64,000 nucleotides of DNA from Caballeronia sp. NK8 (GCF_018408855.1 NZ_AP024322.1:1736001-1800000), one strand, 5' to 3'. Shown: positions 27,332 through 36,869, counted from the first letter of the stretch. Made by a program: numbers and translations. The notes: a model not told the origin generated them from the sequence alone.

Positions 27332-27574
27332 ATGAACCTCCGTCGTCCCATCTCGGCTCCCGTGCGAGCCATCAAAAGGCTGCTGAGCCATCACGAGATC
27401 GCCACGCTGCTGTTGCTGCTGCACGCGCCCATCGACGCGATGGCCGCCACGCCCGATGTCGCGTCGCTGCGGGAGTACGGCTATGTCGAGATCGTGTCGC
27501 CGGAAGCGGGCAAGCCGCAAGTGCGCCTGACCGACGACGGCAACGCGGTGCTGCGCGGCCTCGGCGTCAAGTAA
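27332..27574 (+). CDS. Small conserved protein, possible winged-helix remnant
   Basis: An 80-residue protein without a recognised family name. The N-terminus is basic, followed by HHEIATLLLLLHAPIDA and a C-terminal EIVSPEAGKPQVRLTDDGNA that reads like the wing and last helix of a small winged-helix domain (compare the ends of MarR-type proteins). GAGGG lies before the ATG at good spacing. It sits between the fatty-acid operon and surE, with 95 bp to surE. It may be a small DNA-binding protein, but this rests on pattern only. Confidence 0.6.
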   Translation: MNLRRPISAPVRAIKRLLSHHEIATLLLLLHAPIDAMAATPDVASLREYGYVEIVSPEAGKPQVRLTDDGNAVLRGLGVK

Positions 27575-27669
27575 GCGCCTCCCGGATACGGGCCTCGCGG
27601 ACGCCCGGCCACGCGAACTCTGTAATAATCGGTCGATTCCTTTCACCTTCGACCAAGGAGTCATTCGCG

Positions 27670-28458
27670 ATGTCCGCCCTTTCACCCATCGTGCAGCGTG
27701 TACTCATCACCAACGACGACGGCATCGATGCGCCCGGCCTCGCCGTGCTCGAAGCCGTCGCCGCCGAACTCGCGCACGAAGTCTGGGTCATCGCCCCGGA
27801 ACACGACCAGAGCGGCACCTCGCACTCCATCAGCCTGCACTCGCCGTTGCGCGTATCGCGCAAGGGTGAACGACGCTACGGCGTCCAGGGCACGCCCGGC
27901 GACTGCGTCGTGATGGGCGCGCGCCACATCATGAAGGACGCGCCGCCCACGCTCGTGCTGTCGGGCATCAATCGCGGCGCGAACCTCGGTGTCGAGACGA
28001 TGTTCTCCGGCACCGTCGGCGCCGCGATGACGGGCCTGCTGCTCGGACTGCCGTCGATCGCGCTCAGCCAGACCTTCACCGACCGTGAGAACGTGCGCTG
28101 GGATACGGCGCGCGCACTCGCGCCGGGCGTGATCCGCCAGTTGCTGGCGATCTCCCACGAAGCGCCCACGTGCCTGAACGTCAACTTCCCCGATTGCGAC
28201 GCATCCGCCGCCGGACCGCTCACCGTGACGCGACAGGGCGTCGGGCTGGTGGAAGGCATCGATGTGCTGCCGCTCGTCGATCCGCGCGGAATCGACTATC
28301 ACTGGCTGCGCTTTCAGCGCGGCCCGCGCCCGAATTCGCCCGATAGCGAAACGGCGGTGGTCGCGGCCGGTGGCGTGTCGGTCACGCCGCTGCATTTCGA
28401 TCGCACCGACGAGCGTACTTTCGCCACGCTCGAAGCGGGACTGAAGCGCGGCGTCTGA
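27670..28458 (+). CDS. surE: 5'/3'-nucleotidase SurE
   Basis: A 262-residue metal-dependent phosphatase that removes phosphate from nucleoside 5'- and 3'-monophosphates. Metal and active-site residues are visible: Asp 16 and Asp 17 in ITNDDGIDAPG, Ser 48 in DQSGTSHSIS, and Asn 101 in LSGINRGANLG. Length is standard. In many relatives surE lies with pcm, nlpD and rpoS, and those genes are not here. This may therefore be a second SurE paralogue rather than the stationary-phase copy. Confidence 0.92.
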   Translation: MSALSPIVQRVLITNDDGIDAPGLAVLEAVAAELAHEVWVIAPEHDQSGTSHSISLHSPLRVSRKGERRYGVQGTPGDCVVMGARHIMKDAPPTLVLSGINRGANLGVETMFSGTVGAAMTGLLLGLPSIALSQTFTDRENVRWDTARALAPGVIRQLLAISHEAPTCLNVNFPDCDASAAGPLTVTRQGVGLVEGIDVLPLVDPRGIDYHWLRFQRGPRPNSPDSETAVVAAGGVSVTPLHFDRTDERTFATLEAGLKRGV

Positions 28459-28547
28459 GTGTCGAGCGCGCGCCGCTAGAACGTTTCCTCCCACACGAAA
28501 ACGGTCGCTTTCTCGTATGCTCGGGCGATCACAATAAGGAGACGATG

Positions 28548-29030
28548 ATGACCCGTTCCATCGGCCGGCGCGGCGCGCGCCTGATGCTCGGCGCGCTCGG
28601 CGCACTCGGCGCACTCGGCGCGTTTATCGCCGCAAGCGCGTTCGCCCAGACGCCGACGCCCGTCGGCACCTGGCAAACCATCGACGATCAGTCCGGCAAG
28701 CCGAAGGCGATTATCCAGATCGTCGATGACGGCAGCGGTCAGTTGTCCGGCAAGGTCGTGCGCGGCATCGGCGAATTCGATCAGCCGGAAAAGCGCTGCA
28801 CGGCCTGTACCGACGACCGTCGCGATCAGCTGATCAAGGGCATGACGATCATCACAGGAATGCGGCAGAACGGTGATGCATGGGACGGCGGCCAGATTCT
28901 CGACCCCGAACACGGCAAGCTTTACAAATGCAAGATGAAGCTCGAGGACGGCGGGCAGAAGCTCGTCGTGCGCGGGTATGTCGGCGTATCGCTGCTGGGG
29001 CGCTCGCAGACCTGGGTGCGCCAGCAGTAA
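28548..29030 (+). CDS. DUF2147 family exported protein
   Basis: About 160 residues with a signal peptide whose hydrophobic core is a short repeat (LGALGALGALGA). The mature part matches DUF2147: TPVGTWQTIDDQSGKPKAII, the paired cysteines in EKRCTACTDDRRDQ, and YVGVSLLGRSQTWVR. DUF2147 proteins are periplasmic, and their role is not well established. The ATG at 28548 has AAGGAG six bases upstream. An ATG one codon earlier is possible but lies too close to that site. Confidence 0.85.
   Translation: MTRSIGRRGARLMLGALGALGALGAFIAASAFAQTPTPVGTWQTIDDQSGKPKAIIQIVDDGSGQLSGKVVRGIGEFDQPEKRCTACTDDRRDQLIKGMTIITGMRQNGDAWDGGQILDPEHGKLYKCKMKLEDGGQKLVVRGYVGVSLLGRSQTWVRQQ
28587..28622 (+). repeat. Four tandem 9-bp units inside a signal peptide
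   Basis: Four copies of CTCGGCGCR in a row encode the repeated Leu-Gly-Ala tripeptide in the hydrophobic core of the DUF2147 signal peptide. The unit length keeps the reading frame, so copy-number change would alter only signal-peptide length. Confidence 0.75.
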
Positions 29031-29043
29031 GGTTCAGATACGA

Positions 29044-29081
29044 CAAAGCCGGCCGAAGACGCGTGTCTTCGACCGGCTTTG
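29044..29081. terminator. Hairpin between convergent genes
   Basis: A 17-bp stem with one mismatch (29044-29060 with 29065-29081) and a four-base loop, located between the DUF2147 gene and the convergent DUF4096 gene. The ends are A- and T-rich on opposite sides, which suits two-way termination, though the T-run is short. Confidence 0.6.
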
Positions 29082-29108
29082 CTCATCTCGCTCTGGCGCG
29101 TTACGCGA

Positions 29109-29507
29109 TCAGGCAGCGTGACGCTGATGCTTATGCGCCTCGTCCCCGTAGACGCTCTCAGGCATGTTGGCGAGTTCCTGCTTGAATTCCGCCGGCACAC
29201 GCATGCGCGAGGTCATCAACGCATAGAGCGATTCGCCTGCCGGCCCGAACAGCTGCGTCATCACGCGCAACAGCACGCCCGACTCGTGCCACGTCTTGAA
29301 ACGCCGATGGCACGTCTGATACGACGGATATTTGCGCGGCAGCGTGGACCACGACGCACCGCTGTACATCACCCAGAGCACACCGTTGAGCACGGCGCGG
29401 GTATTGGCGAGGGGCCGTCCACGCAGCTCCGAACGCGGGCGCAGTTCGGGAAGCAGCGGAGCGACCATCTGCCATTCTTCGTCGGACATGTCGCGGTAGG
29501 GCTTCAC
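29109..29507 (-). CDS. Stand-alone DUF4096 (transposase N-terminal-like) protein
   Basis: A 132-residue protein that matches only the DUF4096 DNA-binding part of IS5-type transposases: MSDEEWQMVAPLLPE, GRPLANTRAVLNGVLWVMYS, then WSTLPRKYPSYQTCHRRFKT. The DDE catalytic domain is absent. No terminal inverted repeats or target duplications are seen around it. The GTG start at 29507 has GGAG eight bases upstream. A second protein of the same build lies at 56862. The intact frame, good start and missing catalytic part suggest a domesticated DNA-binding protein rather than a live insertion sequence. Confidence 0.75.
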   Translation of the reverse strand: MKPYRDMSDEEWQMVAPLLPELRPRSELRGRPLANTRAVLNGVLWVMYSGASWSTLPRKYPSYQTCHRRFKTWHESGVLLRVMTQLFGPAGESLYALMTSRMRVPAEFKQELANMPESVYGDEAHKHQRHAA

Positions 29508-29650
29508 GGTAATTTCTCCAATTTGCTGACTGAAAACTGGTACCGACGATACCGAGTCCCCGAAAGCCAGCAAATCAGAGAGGTCCGAATCTTGAAAAAG
29601 CCGCAAAAGCCTTATGCCGATTGGCTGATCACAGAATTTTGATTCTCGTA

Positions 29651-30748
29651 TTAGGTCAGCGAAATATCCGTAACGCGCCGTGGCGCTTCCAGATATTCCT
29701 TCGACTGCATCTCGACGATGCGCGAAACAGTGCGCGCGAACTCGTTGGCCATCGGCCCTTCGACGTACAACTCCTCCGCAGGCACGGCCGCCGACATCAG
29801 GAGCTTGACCTTGTGGTCGTAGAACACGTCGATGAGCCAGGTGAAGCGGCGCGCCTCGGATGCCATGCGCGGCGTCATCTGCGGCACATCGGACAGAATC
29901 ACCGCGTGAAAGCGGTTCGCCAGTTCGAGATAGTCGTTCTGCGAGCGCGGCCCGCCGCACAGCGTGGCGAAGTCGAACCACACGACGCCGTCGGCACGGC
30001 GCAACGCCTTGATCTCGCGCTTTTCGATATGCAGGATCGGGCTTTCGTCGGGCACGGCGGCGAGCTTCGCGTAATCGGCGCGCAACGCCTTGTCGGCGGC
30101 TGCGCCGAGCGGCGTGTGATACGCCTTCACTTGCGACAGCGTGCGCTTGCGATAGTCGGTGCCTGAATCGACGTTGAGCACGTCGAGATGCTCCTTGATG
30201 AGCTCGATCGCGGGCAGCAGACGATCGCGATGCAGCCCTTCCGGATAGAGCGTGTCCGGCTGGTAATTGGACGTCATCACGAACTGCACGCCGTTCTTGA
30301 AAAGCCGGTCGAGCAGGCGATAGAGAATCATCGCATCGGCGATGTCGGAGACGTGGAACTCGTCGAAGCAGATCAGCCGGAAGCGTTTGGCGATGCGTCT
30401 GGCGAGTTCGTCGAGCGGATCGGCTTGGCCCTTCAGCTCCTCCAGCTCGCGATGCACTTCGCGCATGAACTCGTGAAAATGCAGGCGCGTCTTGCGCTGC
30501 ACGGGCACGATCGCGTAGAAGCTGTCCATCAGAAAGCTTTTGCCGCGCCCGACGCCGCCCCACATGTAGACACCGCGCGGCAAGTCCGGACGCACGAGAA
30601 ACTTCTTCAGCGCATTGGAGCGGCGCGCCTTGTACGCGACCCATTCCTCGTAGCACTGCTGCAGGCGCGCGACCGCCGCGAGCTGCGCCTCGTCCGATTG
30701 ATAACCCCGCGTGCGCAGTTCGTTTTCGTAGTATTCGGTGACGTTCAT
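29651..30748 (-). CDS. zapE: Cell division protein ZapE (AFG1-like ATPase)
   Basis: A 365-residue AAA-type ATPase. Walker A is GGVGRGKS at 64-71 and Walker B lies in RLICFDEFHVSD. The sensor region VMTSNYQPD follows. The protein is the bacterial relative of mitochondrial Afg1/Lace1. In E. coli ZapE acts at the Z-ring during constriction under stress or low oxygen. It is the last gene of the 2-oxoglutarate dehydrogenase operon, 81 bp after lpd, with a strong hairpin in between. Confidence 0.93.
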   Translation of the reverse strand: MNVTEYYENELRTRGYQSDEAQLAAVARLQQCYEEWVAYKARRSNALKKFLVRPDLPRGVYMWGGVGRGKSFLMDSFYAIVPVQRKTRLHFHEFMREVHRELEELKGQADPLDELARRIAKRFRLICFDEFHVSDIADAMILYRLLDRLFKNGVQFVMTSNYQPDTLYPEGLHRDRLLPAIELIKEHLDVLNVDSGTDYRKRTLSQVKAYHTPLGAAADKALRADYAKLAAVPDESPILHIEKREIKALRRADGVVWFDFATLCGGPRSQNDYLELANRFHAVILSDVPQMTPRMASEARRFTWLIDVFYDHKVKLLMSAAVPAEELYVEGPMANEFARTVSRIVEMQSKEYLEAPRRVTDISLT

Positions 30749-30766
30749 CTTCTGCCGTATGAAGTG

Positions 30767-30800
30767 ACGAAGGCGAGCGGTTTGATCCGCTCGCCTTCGT
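30767..30800 (-). other. Perfect 14-bp hairpin between lpd and zapE
   Basis: ACGAAGGCGAGCGG (30767-30780) and its exact complement (30787-30800) enclose a six-base loop. No T-run follows on either strand. It could partly terminate transcription, or block 3' exonucleases and so fix the amount of odh mRNA relative to zapE mRNA. Confidence 0.6.
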
Positions 30801-30829
30801 GTGCGATGCCTGCCCGAAGCCGAGCTTGA

Positions 30830-32260
30830 TTACATGTTCAGCGCGCGCTTGTCGACGGCGAGCGCCGCTTCACGCATCACTTCCGACAGCGACGGATGCG
30901 GATGGCAAATGCGGCCGATATCTTCGGACGCCGCCTTGAACTCCATCGCCACCACCGCTTCCGCGATCAGGTCCGATGCGTCCGCGGCGATCACGTGCAC
31001 GCCGAGGATTTCATCGGTCTTCGCGTCGGCGATCATCTTAACGAAGCCTTCCGCCTTGCCGATACCCAGCGCGCGGCCGTTGGCCATCATCGGGAACTGG
31101 CCGGTCTTGATCTCGCGGCCTTCGGCTTTGAGCTGCTGTTCGGTCTTGCCGACCCACGCGATTTCCGGTTCCGTGTAGATGACCCACGGCACGCAGTTGT
31201 AGTCGATGTGCGGCTTCTGACCGTCGATGATTTCCGCCACCGCCACGCCTTCGTCTTCCGCCTTGTGCGCGAGCATCGGGCCGCGAACGACGTCGCCGAT
31301 TGCGTACACGTTCGGCACGCTCGTCGCGCAATGGTCGTCGACGTCGATGAAACCGCGCTCGTTGGCCTTCAGGCCGATGCTTTCCAGGCCGAGGTTATCG
31401 GTGTTCGGCACGCGGCCGATCGACACGATCAGGCGATCCGCTTCCAGCGTCTGCGCGTTGCCCGTGCTGTCCGTATAAGCGATCGACACGCTCTCGTCCG
31501 ACGTCTTCACTTCGCCGATCTTCACGCCGAGGTGAATATCGAGGCCCTGCTTCTTGAACTGCTTCGCGGCTTCCTTCGCGAGCGACTCGTCCGCCGCGCC
31601 GAGGAATTGCGGCAGCGCTTCCAGCACGGTCACTTCCGCGCCGAGACGCCGCCACACCGAGCCGAGTTCCAGACCGATCACGCCCGCGCCGATCACGGCG
31701 AGCTTCTTCGGCACCGCGTCGAACGACAGCGCGCCTTCGTTGTCCGCGACGATCTTGTTGTCGACCGGAATGTTCGGCAGATGACGCGCCTTCGAGCCCG
31801 TCGCGATGATCACGTTCTTCGCCGTGACGACTTCCGTTTCGCCTTCGCCAGACACTTCGATCTGCACGCCGGCAGCATTCTTGCCAGTGAACTTGCCATG
31901 ACCCTTGAGCCACGTGATCTTGTTCTTGCGGAACAGGAACTCGATGCCCTTCGTCATCTTCTCGACGATGCCGTCCTTGCGGGCCAGCATCTTCGACACG
32001 TCGAGCTTCACGTCCGACACGCTGATGCCGTGATCGGCCAGATGCTTCGACGCATTTTCGAATTCTTCCGACGACGCGAGCAGCGCCTTCGACGGAATGC
32101 AGCCCACGTTCAGGCACGTGCCGCCGAGCTTGAGCGCGCCGGCCGGGTTCTTCCACTTCTCGATACACGCAACCGTCTTGCCGAGCTGCGCTGCGCGAAT
32201 CGCCGCGATATAGCCGCCCGGGCCCGCGCCGATCACGACGACATCAAATTCCTTGGACAT
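30830..32260 (-). CDS. lpdA: Dihydrolipoyl dehydrogenase (E3)
   Basis: A 476-residue FAD flavoprotein that reoxidises the dihydrolipoyl groups of the 2-oxoglutarate dehydrogenase complex with NAD+. It shows the FAD site GAGPGG at 11-16, the redox-active disulfide Cys 49/Cys 54 in [13 protein letters not shown], the NAD site [20 protein letters not shown], and the C-terminal catalytic His in [11 protein letters not shown] placed the start at the ATG at 32260 ([11 protein letters not shown]); the ten-codon extension lacks support. It is third in the odhA-odhB-lpd-zapE operon. Confidence 0.96.
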   Translation of the reverse strand: MSKEFDVVVIGAGPGGYIAAIRAAQLGKTVACIEKWKNPAGALKLGGTCLNVGCIPSKALLASSEEFENASKHLADHGISVSDVKLDVSKMLARKDGIVEKMTKGIEFLFRKNKITWLKGHGKFTGKNAAGVQIEVSGEGETEVVTAKNVIIATGSKARHLPNIPVDNKIVADNEGALSFDAVPKKLAVIGAGVIGLELGSVWRRLGAEVTVLEALPQFLGAADESLAKEAAKQFKKQGLDIHLGVKIGEVKTSDESVSIAYTDSTGNAQTLEADRLIVSIGRVPNTDNLGLESIGLKANERGFIDVDDHCATSVPNVYAIGDVVRGPMLAHKAEDEGVAVAEIIDGQKPHIDYNCVPWVIYTEPEIAWVGKTEQQLKAEGREIKTGQFPMMANGRALGIGKAEGFVKMIADAKTDEILGVHVIAADASDLIAEAVVAMEFKAASEDIGRICHPHPSLSEVMREAALAVDKRALNM

Positions 32261-32280
32261 GACTTTCCTTTGGGGTCTAT

Positions 32281-32339
32281 CTCCGCTCATGCGGAGCAGC
32301 CTCGTGCGGTGCGCGCGAGCCTATCGCGCGCACCGAGGC
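32281..32339 (-). other. Two hairpins between odhB and lpd
   Basis: A small stem (CTCCGC/GCGGAG, 32281-32296) is followed by a long interrupted stem (32299-32339; GCCTCG with CGAGGC at the base, GGTGCGCGCGA with its complement at the top). There is no T-run. It fills the 91-bp gap between the two genes. Confidence 0.6.
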
Positions 32340-32351
32340 GAAATGCTTTTC

Positions 32352-33653
32352 TTACAGGTCCAGCAGCAGACGGGCCGGATCTTCCAGCGCGTCCTTCATC
32401 GCGACCAGCGACAGCACGGCTTCGCGGCCGTCGATGATGCGGTGGTCGTACGACAGCGCGAGGTAGTTCATCGGACGGATCACGATCTGGCCGTTCTCGA
32501 CGACCGCGCGTTCCTTCGTGGCGTGCACGCCGAGAATCGCGGACTGCGGCGGGTTGATGATCGGCGTCGACAGCATCGAGCCGAACACGCCGCCGTTGGA
32601 GATGGAGAACGTGCCGCCGGTCATGTCTTCGATCGACAGCTTGCCGTCCTTCGCCTTCTGGCCGAATTCGGCGATCTTCTTTTCGATGTCGGCGAGGCTC
32701 ATCTGATCCGCGTTGCGCAGGATCGGCACGACCAGGCCGCGCGGCGAACCGACCGCGATACCGATGTCGAAGTAGCCGTGATAGACAATGTCGTTACCGT
32801 CGATCGACGCGTTCACGAGCGGGAATTTCTTCAGCGCGTGGACGGCCGCCTTCACGAAGAACGACATGAAGCCGAGCTTCACGCCGTGTTCCTTCTCGAA
32901 GCGGTCCTTGTACTTGTTGCGCAGATCCATGACCGGCGCCATGTTGACTTCGTTGAACGTCGTCAGGATGGCGTTGGTTTGCTGCGATTCGAGCAGGCGC
33001 TCGGCGATACGCGCACGCAGACGCGACATCGGCACGCGCTGTTCCGGGCGGTCCTTCAGCCACTGGTCGGCCGATGCCGGCGCGCTGACTTGCGGCAGCG
33101 CGGGCTTCGCGGCGCGCGCGGGCGCGGCTGCCGGAGCCGGTGCAGCAGCCTTGGCAGGTGCCGGAGCCGATGCCGAAGCGGCGAGCGCGTCGCCCTTCGT
33201 GATGCGGCCGTCGCGGCCCGAACCCGAAACCTGATCCGCCGACACGCCCTTCTCGGCCAGAATCTTCGTCGCGGCCGGCGACGACGCGCCACCGGTTGCG
33301 CCCGCCGACGCTTGCGCAGCAGCCGGAGCAGCGGCGGCGGCAGTCGTTTCCGCGACCGGCGCGGGTTTCACTTCGGAGTCGCCGGCAGCGGCGACCGCTT
33401 CGCCTGCTTTCGCTTCGGTGTCGATCTTCGCGATGAGTTCGTCGGCGGTGACGATATCGCCGTCGTGCTTGATCACCTGCGCCAGCACGCCAGCGGAGGG
33501 CGCGGGCACTTCGAGCACGACCTTGTCGGTCTCGATTTCAATCAGGATTTCGTCCTGGGCGACAGCCTCGCCCGGCTTCTTCTTCCATTGCAGCATGGTC
33601 GCTTCCGAGACCGACTCGGAAAGCTGGGGAACCTTGACTTCTACGATAGCCAT
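32352..33653 (-). CDS. odhB: 2-oxoglutarate dehydrogenase E2, dihydrolipoyllysine succinyltransferase
   Basis: A 433-residue E2 subunit. An N-terminal lipoyl domain carries the lipoylated Lys 44 in [12 protein letters not shown]. An Ala/Pro-rich linker leads to the E3-binding domain ([18 protein letters not shown]), then a second Ala/Pro linker. The C-terminal catalytic domain has the active-site His and Asp in [12 protein letters not shown]. It passes the succinyl group to CoA and forms the core of the complex. The start is the ATG at 33653 ([11 protein letters not shown]). A longer frame upstream is not supported. Confidence 0.96.
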   Translation of the reverse strand: MAIVEVKVPQLSESVSEATMLQWKKKPGEAVAQDEILIEIETDKVVLEVPAPSAGVLAQVIKHDGDIVTADELIAKIDTEAKAGEAVAAAGDSEVKPAPVAETTAAAAAPAAAQASAGATGGASSPAATKILAEKGVSADQVSGSGRDGRITKGDALAASASAPAPAKAAAPAPAAAPARAAKPALPQVSAPASADQWLKDRPEQRVPMSRLRARIAERLLESQQTNAILTTFNEVNMAPVMDLRNKYKDRFEKEHGVKLGFMSFFVKAAVHALKKFPLVNASIDGNDIVYHGYFDIGIAVGSPRGLVVPILRNADQMSLADIEKKIAEFGQKAKDGKLSIEDMTGGTFSISNGGVFGSMLSTPIINPPQSAILGVHATKERAVVENGQIVIRPMNYLALSYDHRIIDGREAVLSLVAMKDALEDPARLLLDL

Positions 33654-33691
33654 TTCTGTATGTCCTAATGCGTGTCTGTGTGTTCGAGCGA

Positions 33692-33734
33692 GGGACCGGG
33701 GAGCCGCCGTTACGCAAACGGCTGAGCCGGTCCC
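33692..33734 (-). other. Hairpin between odhA and odhB
   Basis: GGGACCGG (33692-33699) pairs with CCGGTCCC (33727-33734), and an inner CCGTT/AACGG stem adds to it. There is no T-run. It fills most of the 93-bp junction and is the first of three junction hairpins in this operon. Confidence 0.6.
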
Positions 33735-33746
33735 ATCGAGCAATGC

Positions 33747-36605
33747 TTACTTCGCGATGACTTGCGCGCCCTTCAGGCGGCCGAACGCGCCTTCCACGAG
33801 CGCCTTCTGCTGCTCGTAGTGCTTCGCGTAGTAGCCGACTGCCGGCGATGCCGAAGCCGGACGGCCGCTGTAGGCCAGCTTCATGCCTTCGCGCATGCCT
33901 TCGCGCAGATGGTGCTCCACATAGAACCAGGCGCCCTGGTTCTGCGGCTCGTCCTGCACCCAGACCACTTCGGTCGCGTTTTCGAACTTCTTGATTTCCG
34001 CGTCGAACTGCTTGTGCGCGAACGGATACAGCTGCTCGATACGCACGATGGCGACGTCGTTGCTCTTCGCTTCGCGGCGATGCGCGACGATGTCGTAATA
34101 CACGCGGCCCGAACACACGATCACGCGCTTGACCTTCTTCGGCTCGATTGCTTCGTCGACTTCGCCGATGACCGGCTGGAACGAGCCCTTCGCCAGTTCC
34201 GACAGATCCGACACGGCTTCCTTGTGACGCAGCAGCGACTTCGGCGTGGCGATGATCAGCGGCTTGCGGAACAGGCGGATCATCTGACGGCGCAACAGAT
34301 GGAAGATCTGCGCCGGCGTGGTCGGCTGGACCACTTGCATGTTGTGATCCGCGCACAGTTGCAGGAAGCGCTCGATGCGCGCCGACGAGTGCTCCGGACC
34401 CTGGCCTTCGTAGCCGTGCGGCAGCATCATCGTGAGACCGGAGACGCGGCCCCACTTCACTTCGCCCGACGAGATGAACTGGTCGATCACGACCTGCGCG
34501 CCGTTCACGAAGTCGCCGAACTGCGCTTCCCACGCGACGAACGTGTTCGGCTCGGCCGTCGAATAGCCATACTCGAAACCGAGGACCGCTTCTTCGGACA
34601 GCACGGAGTCGATCACCGTGAACTTGGCCTGGCCTTCCGCGATGTTCTGCAGCGGAATGTAGGTGCCGTCGTTCCAGCGCTCGCGGTTCTGATCGTGCAG
34701 AACGGCGTGACGGTGCGTGAACGTGCCGCGGCCCGAATCCTGACCGGTCAGACGCACGGCGTAGCCCGACGCCACCAGCGATGCGAACGCGAGGTGCTCG
34801 CCCATGCCCCAGTCGAGCTTGGCTTCGCCCAGACCCATCGCGCGGCGGTCGTTGATCACGCGCTCGACCAGCGGGTGAACCTTGAAGTTCTCGGGGATCG
34901 TCGTGAGGCGTTCGGCGAGGCGCTTCAGTTCGGCGAGCGGAACCGCCGTGTCAGCCGCGTCGGTCCACTTGCGGTTCAGGAACGGCACCCAGTCGACCGC
35001 GTACTTGCTCTTGTAGTTCGAGAGCACCGGATCGATCGTGTGATGGCCTTCGTCCATCGCCTGGCGATATTCCTTGACGAAGCTGTCCGCGTCTTCCGCC
35101 GTGATCACGCCTTGCTGCACGAGCCTTTCCGCGTAGACGGCGCGCGTGCCCGGGTGCTTCGCGATGGTCTTGTACATCAGCGGCTGCGTGACCGCCGGCG
35201 TGTCTTGCTCGTTGTGGCCGAGCTTGCGGAAGCAGATGATGTCGACGACCACGTCCTTGTGGAACTTCATGCGGAAGTCGATTGCAAGCTGCGTCGCGAG
35301 CACGACGGCTTCGGGATCGTCGCCGTTCACGTGCAGCACCGGCGCCTCGATCATCTTGACGACGTCCGAGCAGTACAGCGTCGAGCGCGCATCGCGCGGG
35401 TCCGACGTGGTGAAGCCGATCTGGTTGTTGATGACGATATGCAGCGTGCCGTGCGTGCCGTAACCGCGCGTCTGCGCGAGGTTCAGCGTTTCCATCACGA
35501 CGCCCTGACCCGCGAAGGCCGCGTCGCCGTGCACTTGCACCGGCAGCACTTGCAGGCCTTCTTCGTCGCCGCGGCGATCCATACGCGCCTTGGCCGAGCC
35601 TTCGACCACCGGATTGACGATTTCCAGGTGCGACGGGTTGAACGCGAGCGACAGGTGAACCGGCCCGCCTTCGGTCGAGACATCCGACGAGAAGCCCTTG
35701 TGATACTTCACGTCGCCGGCCGGCAGGTCATCGACGTGCTTGCCTTCGAATTCGGCGAAGAGGTCCGCCGGCATCTTGCCGAGCGTATTGACCAGCACGT
35801 TCAGACGCCCACGGTGCGCCATGCCGATGACGATTTCCTGCACGCCGCTCGCGCCGCCGTGACGGACGACTTCGTCCATCGAAGCGATGAAGCTTTCGCC
35901 GCCTTCCAGCGAGAAACGCTTCTGGCCGACATACTTGGTGTGCAGGAAACGCTCGAGGCCTTCGGCGGCCGTCAGGCGATTCAGGATGTGCTTCTTCTTG
36001 TCGTTCGAGAAGTTCGGCGTCGAGCGGATCGACTCGAGCTTCTCCTTCCACCAGCGCTTCTGCTCGGGATCGCTGATGTACATGAACTCGGCGCCGATCG
36101 TGCCGCAGTACGTGTCGCGCAGCGCCTTGACGATGTCGCGCAGCGACGCCTGCTCGAAACCGAAGTACAGGTTGTTCGCGTTGAACACCTGATCCATGTC
36201 GGCTTCGGTGAAGTCGTAGAAGCCGGGTTCGAGTTCGGGAATCGCGGGACGCTCGCGGCGCTTGAGCGGATCGAGGTTCGCCCACTGCGTGCCGAGGAAT
36301 CGATACGCGCCAATCAGCGATTGAACGTAGACCTGCTTGCGTGCGGTGGTGAGGTCGCCGGTGCTTTCGCGCGGCAGAAAGGCGTTCGCCTTCGCGCGCT
36401 GGGCGAAAGATTCGACGATGGGGCCGTGAGCCACGTCGTTGTGAGCCGTGCCGTCGGATGCAGGCACGTTCTGCAACGCGTCGAAATAGGCGCGCCAGGT
36501 CTCGGGCACTGACGCGGGATTATCGAGATATTGCTCGTACAACTCTTCGACGTACGGAGCATTACCGCCGAACAGATAAGAGTTCGACTGGAATTGCTTC
36601 ATCAT
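33747..36605 (-). CDS. odhA: 2-oxoglutarate dehydrogenase E1 component
   Basis: A 952-residue thiamine-diphosphate enzyme (SucA/OdhA) that decarboxylates 2-oxoglutarate and succinylates the lipoyl group of E2. It begins MMKQFQSNSYLFGGNAPYVE with the N-terminal segment typical of OdhA. Later come GMAHRGRLNVLVNTLGK, the thiamine-diphosphate/Mg region VHGDAAFAGQGVVMETLN with INNQIGFTTSDP, and the transketolase-like domain with FGDFVNGAQVVIDQF and LLPHGYEGQGPEHSS. Length matches the family. It is the first gene of the odh operon. AAAGGTGAG before the start is a good ribosome binding site. Confidence 0.96.
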   Translation of the reverse strand: MMKQFQSNSYLFGGNAPYVEELYEQYLDNPASVPETWRAYFDALQNVPASDGTAHNDVAHGPIVESFAQRAKANAFLPRESTGDLTTARKQVYVQSLIGAYRFLGTQWANLDPLKRRERPAIPELEPGFYDFTEADMDQVFNANNLYFGFEQASLRDIVKALRDTYCGTIGAEFMYISDPEQKRWWKEKLESIRSTPNFSNDKKKHILNRLTAAEGLERFLHTKYVGQKRFSLEGGESFIASMDEVVRHGGASGVQEIVIGMAHRGRLNVLVNTLGKMPADLFAEFEGKHVDDLPAGDVKYHKGFSSDVSTEGGPVHLSLAFNPSHLEIVNPVVEGSAKARMDRRGDEEGLQVLPVQVHGDAAFAGQGVVMETLNLAQTRGYGTHGTLHIVINNQIGFTTSDPRDARSTLYCSDVVKMIEAPVLHVNGDDPEAVVLATQLAIDFRMKFHKDVVVDIICFRKLGHNEQDTPAVTQPLMYKTIAKHPGTRAVYAERLVQQGVITAEDADSFVKEYRQAMDEGHHTIDPVLSNYKSKYAVDWVPFLNRKWTDAADTAVPLAELKRLAERLTTIPENFKVHPLVERVINDRRAMGLGEAKLDWGMGEHLAFASLVASGYAVRLTGQDSGRGTFTHRHAVLHDQNRERWNDGTYIPLQNIAEGQAKFTVIDSVLSEEAVLGFEYGYSTAEPNTFVAWEAQFGDFVNGAQVVIDQFISSGEVKWGRVSGLTMMLPHGYEGQGPEHSSARIERFLQLCADHNMQVVQPTTPAQIFHLLRRQMIRLFRKPLIIATPKSLLRHKEAVSDLSELAKGSFQPVIGEVDEAIEPKKVKRVIVCSGRVYYDIVAHRREAKSNDVAIVRIEQLYPFAHKQFDAEIKKFENATEVVWVQDEPQNQGAWFYVEHHLREGMREGMKLAYSGRPASASPAVGYYAKHYEQQKALVEGAFGRLKGAQVIAK

Positions 36606-36869
36606 TTTACGCTCACCTTTCTTCGAGTTTCTCGAGGAAGTGCGGGTTACGAAACCTTCCGCGCCACGGCCTGACCGTTTAGCGGATTGCGCGAATCAAG
36701 TCTGCTTGGAAGGACCTAATAGCGACAGCTAATCCGAGAAGCATAGCACAGAACGAATAGTCATATGACGGAACGCCGCATGTGCCCTGCCCTCGTCATC
36801 CTTTGCGCAACAAGCATGTGCGGGCTTTTGTGAGATACGCAAGGGACTCTTCCACGGCTTCGCACAACG
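36606..36869. other. Upstream region of odhA
   Basis: This region between odhA and typA, both on the minus strand, holds no supported gene. It should contain the odh promoter. I see only loose -10-like sequences (for example TATGCT on the minus strand near 36746) and do not call a promoter from them. Confidence 0.5.

Noticed and set aside
29109..29507. A complete insertion sequence at the DUF4096 gene
   Set aside because: No DDE domain, no terminal inverted repeats and no flanking duplication are visible.
29508..30656. Upstream extension of the DUF4096 frame through zapE
   Set aside because: It overlaps zapE on the same strand in another frame and lacks similarity. The GTG at 29507 has a good ribosome binding site.
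33762..36512. A 916-codon open frame antisense to odhA
   Set aside because: Mirror image of a certain, highly conserved gene. The product has no recognisable motif.
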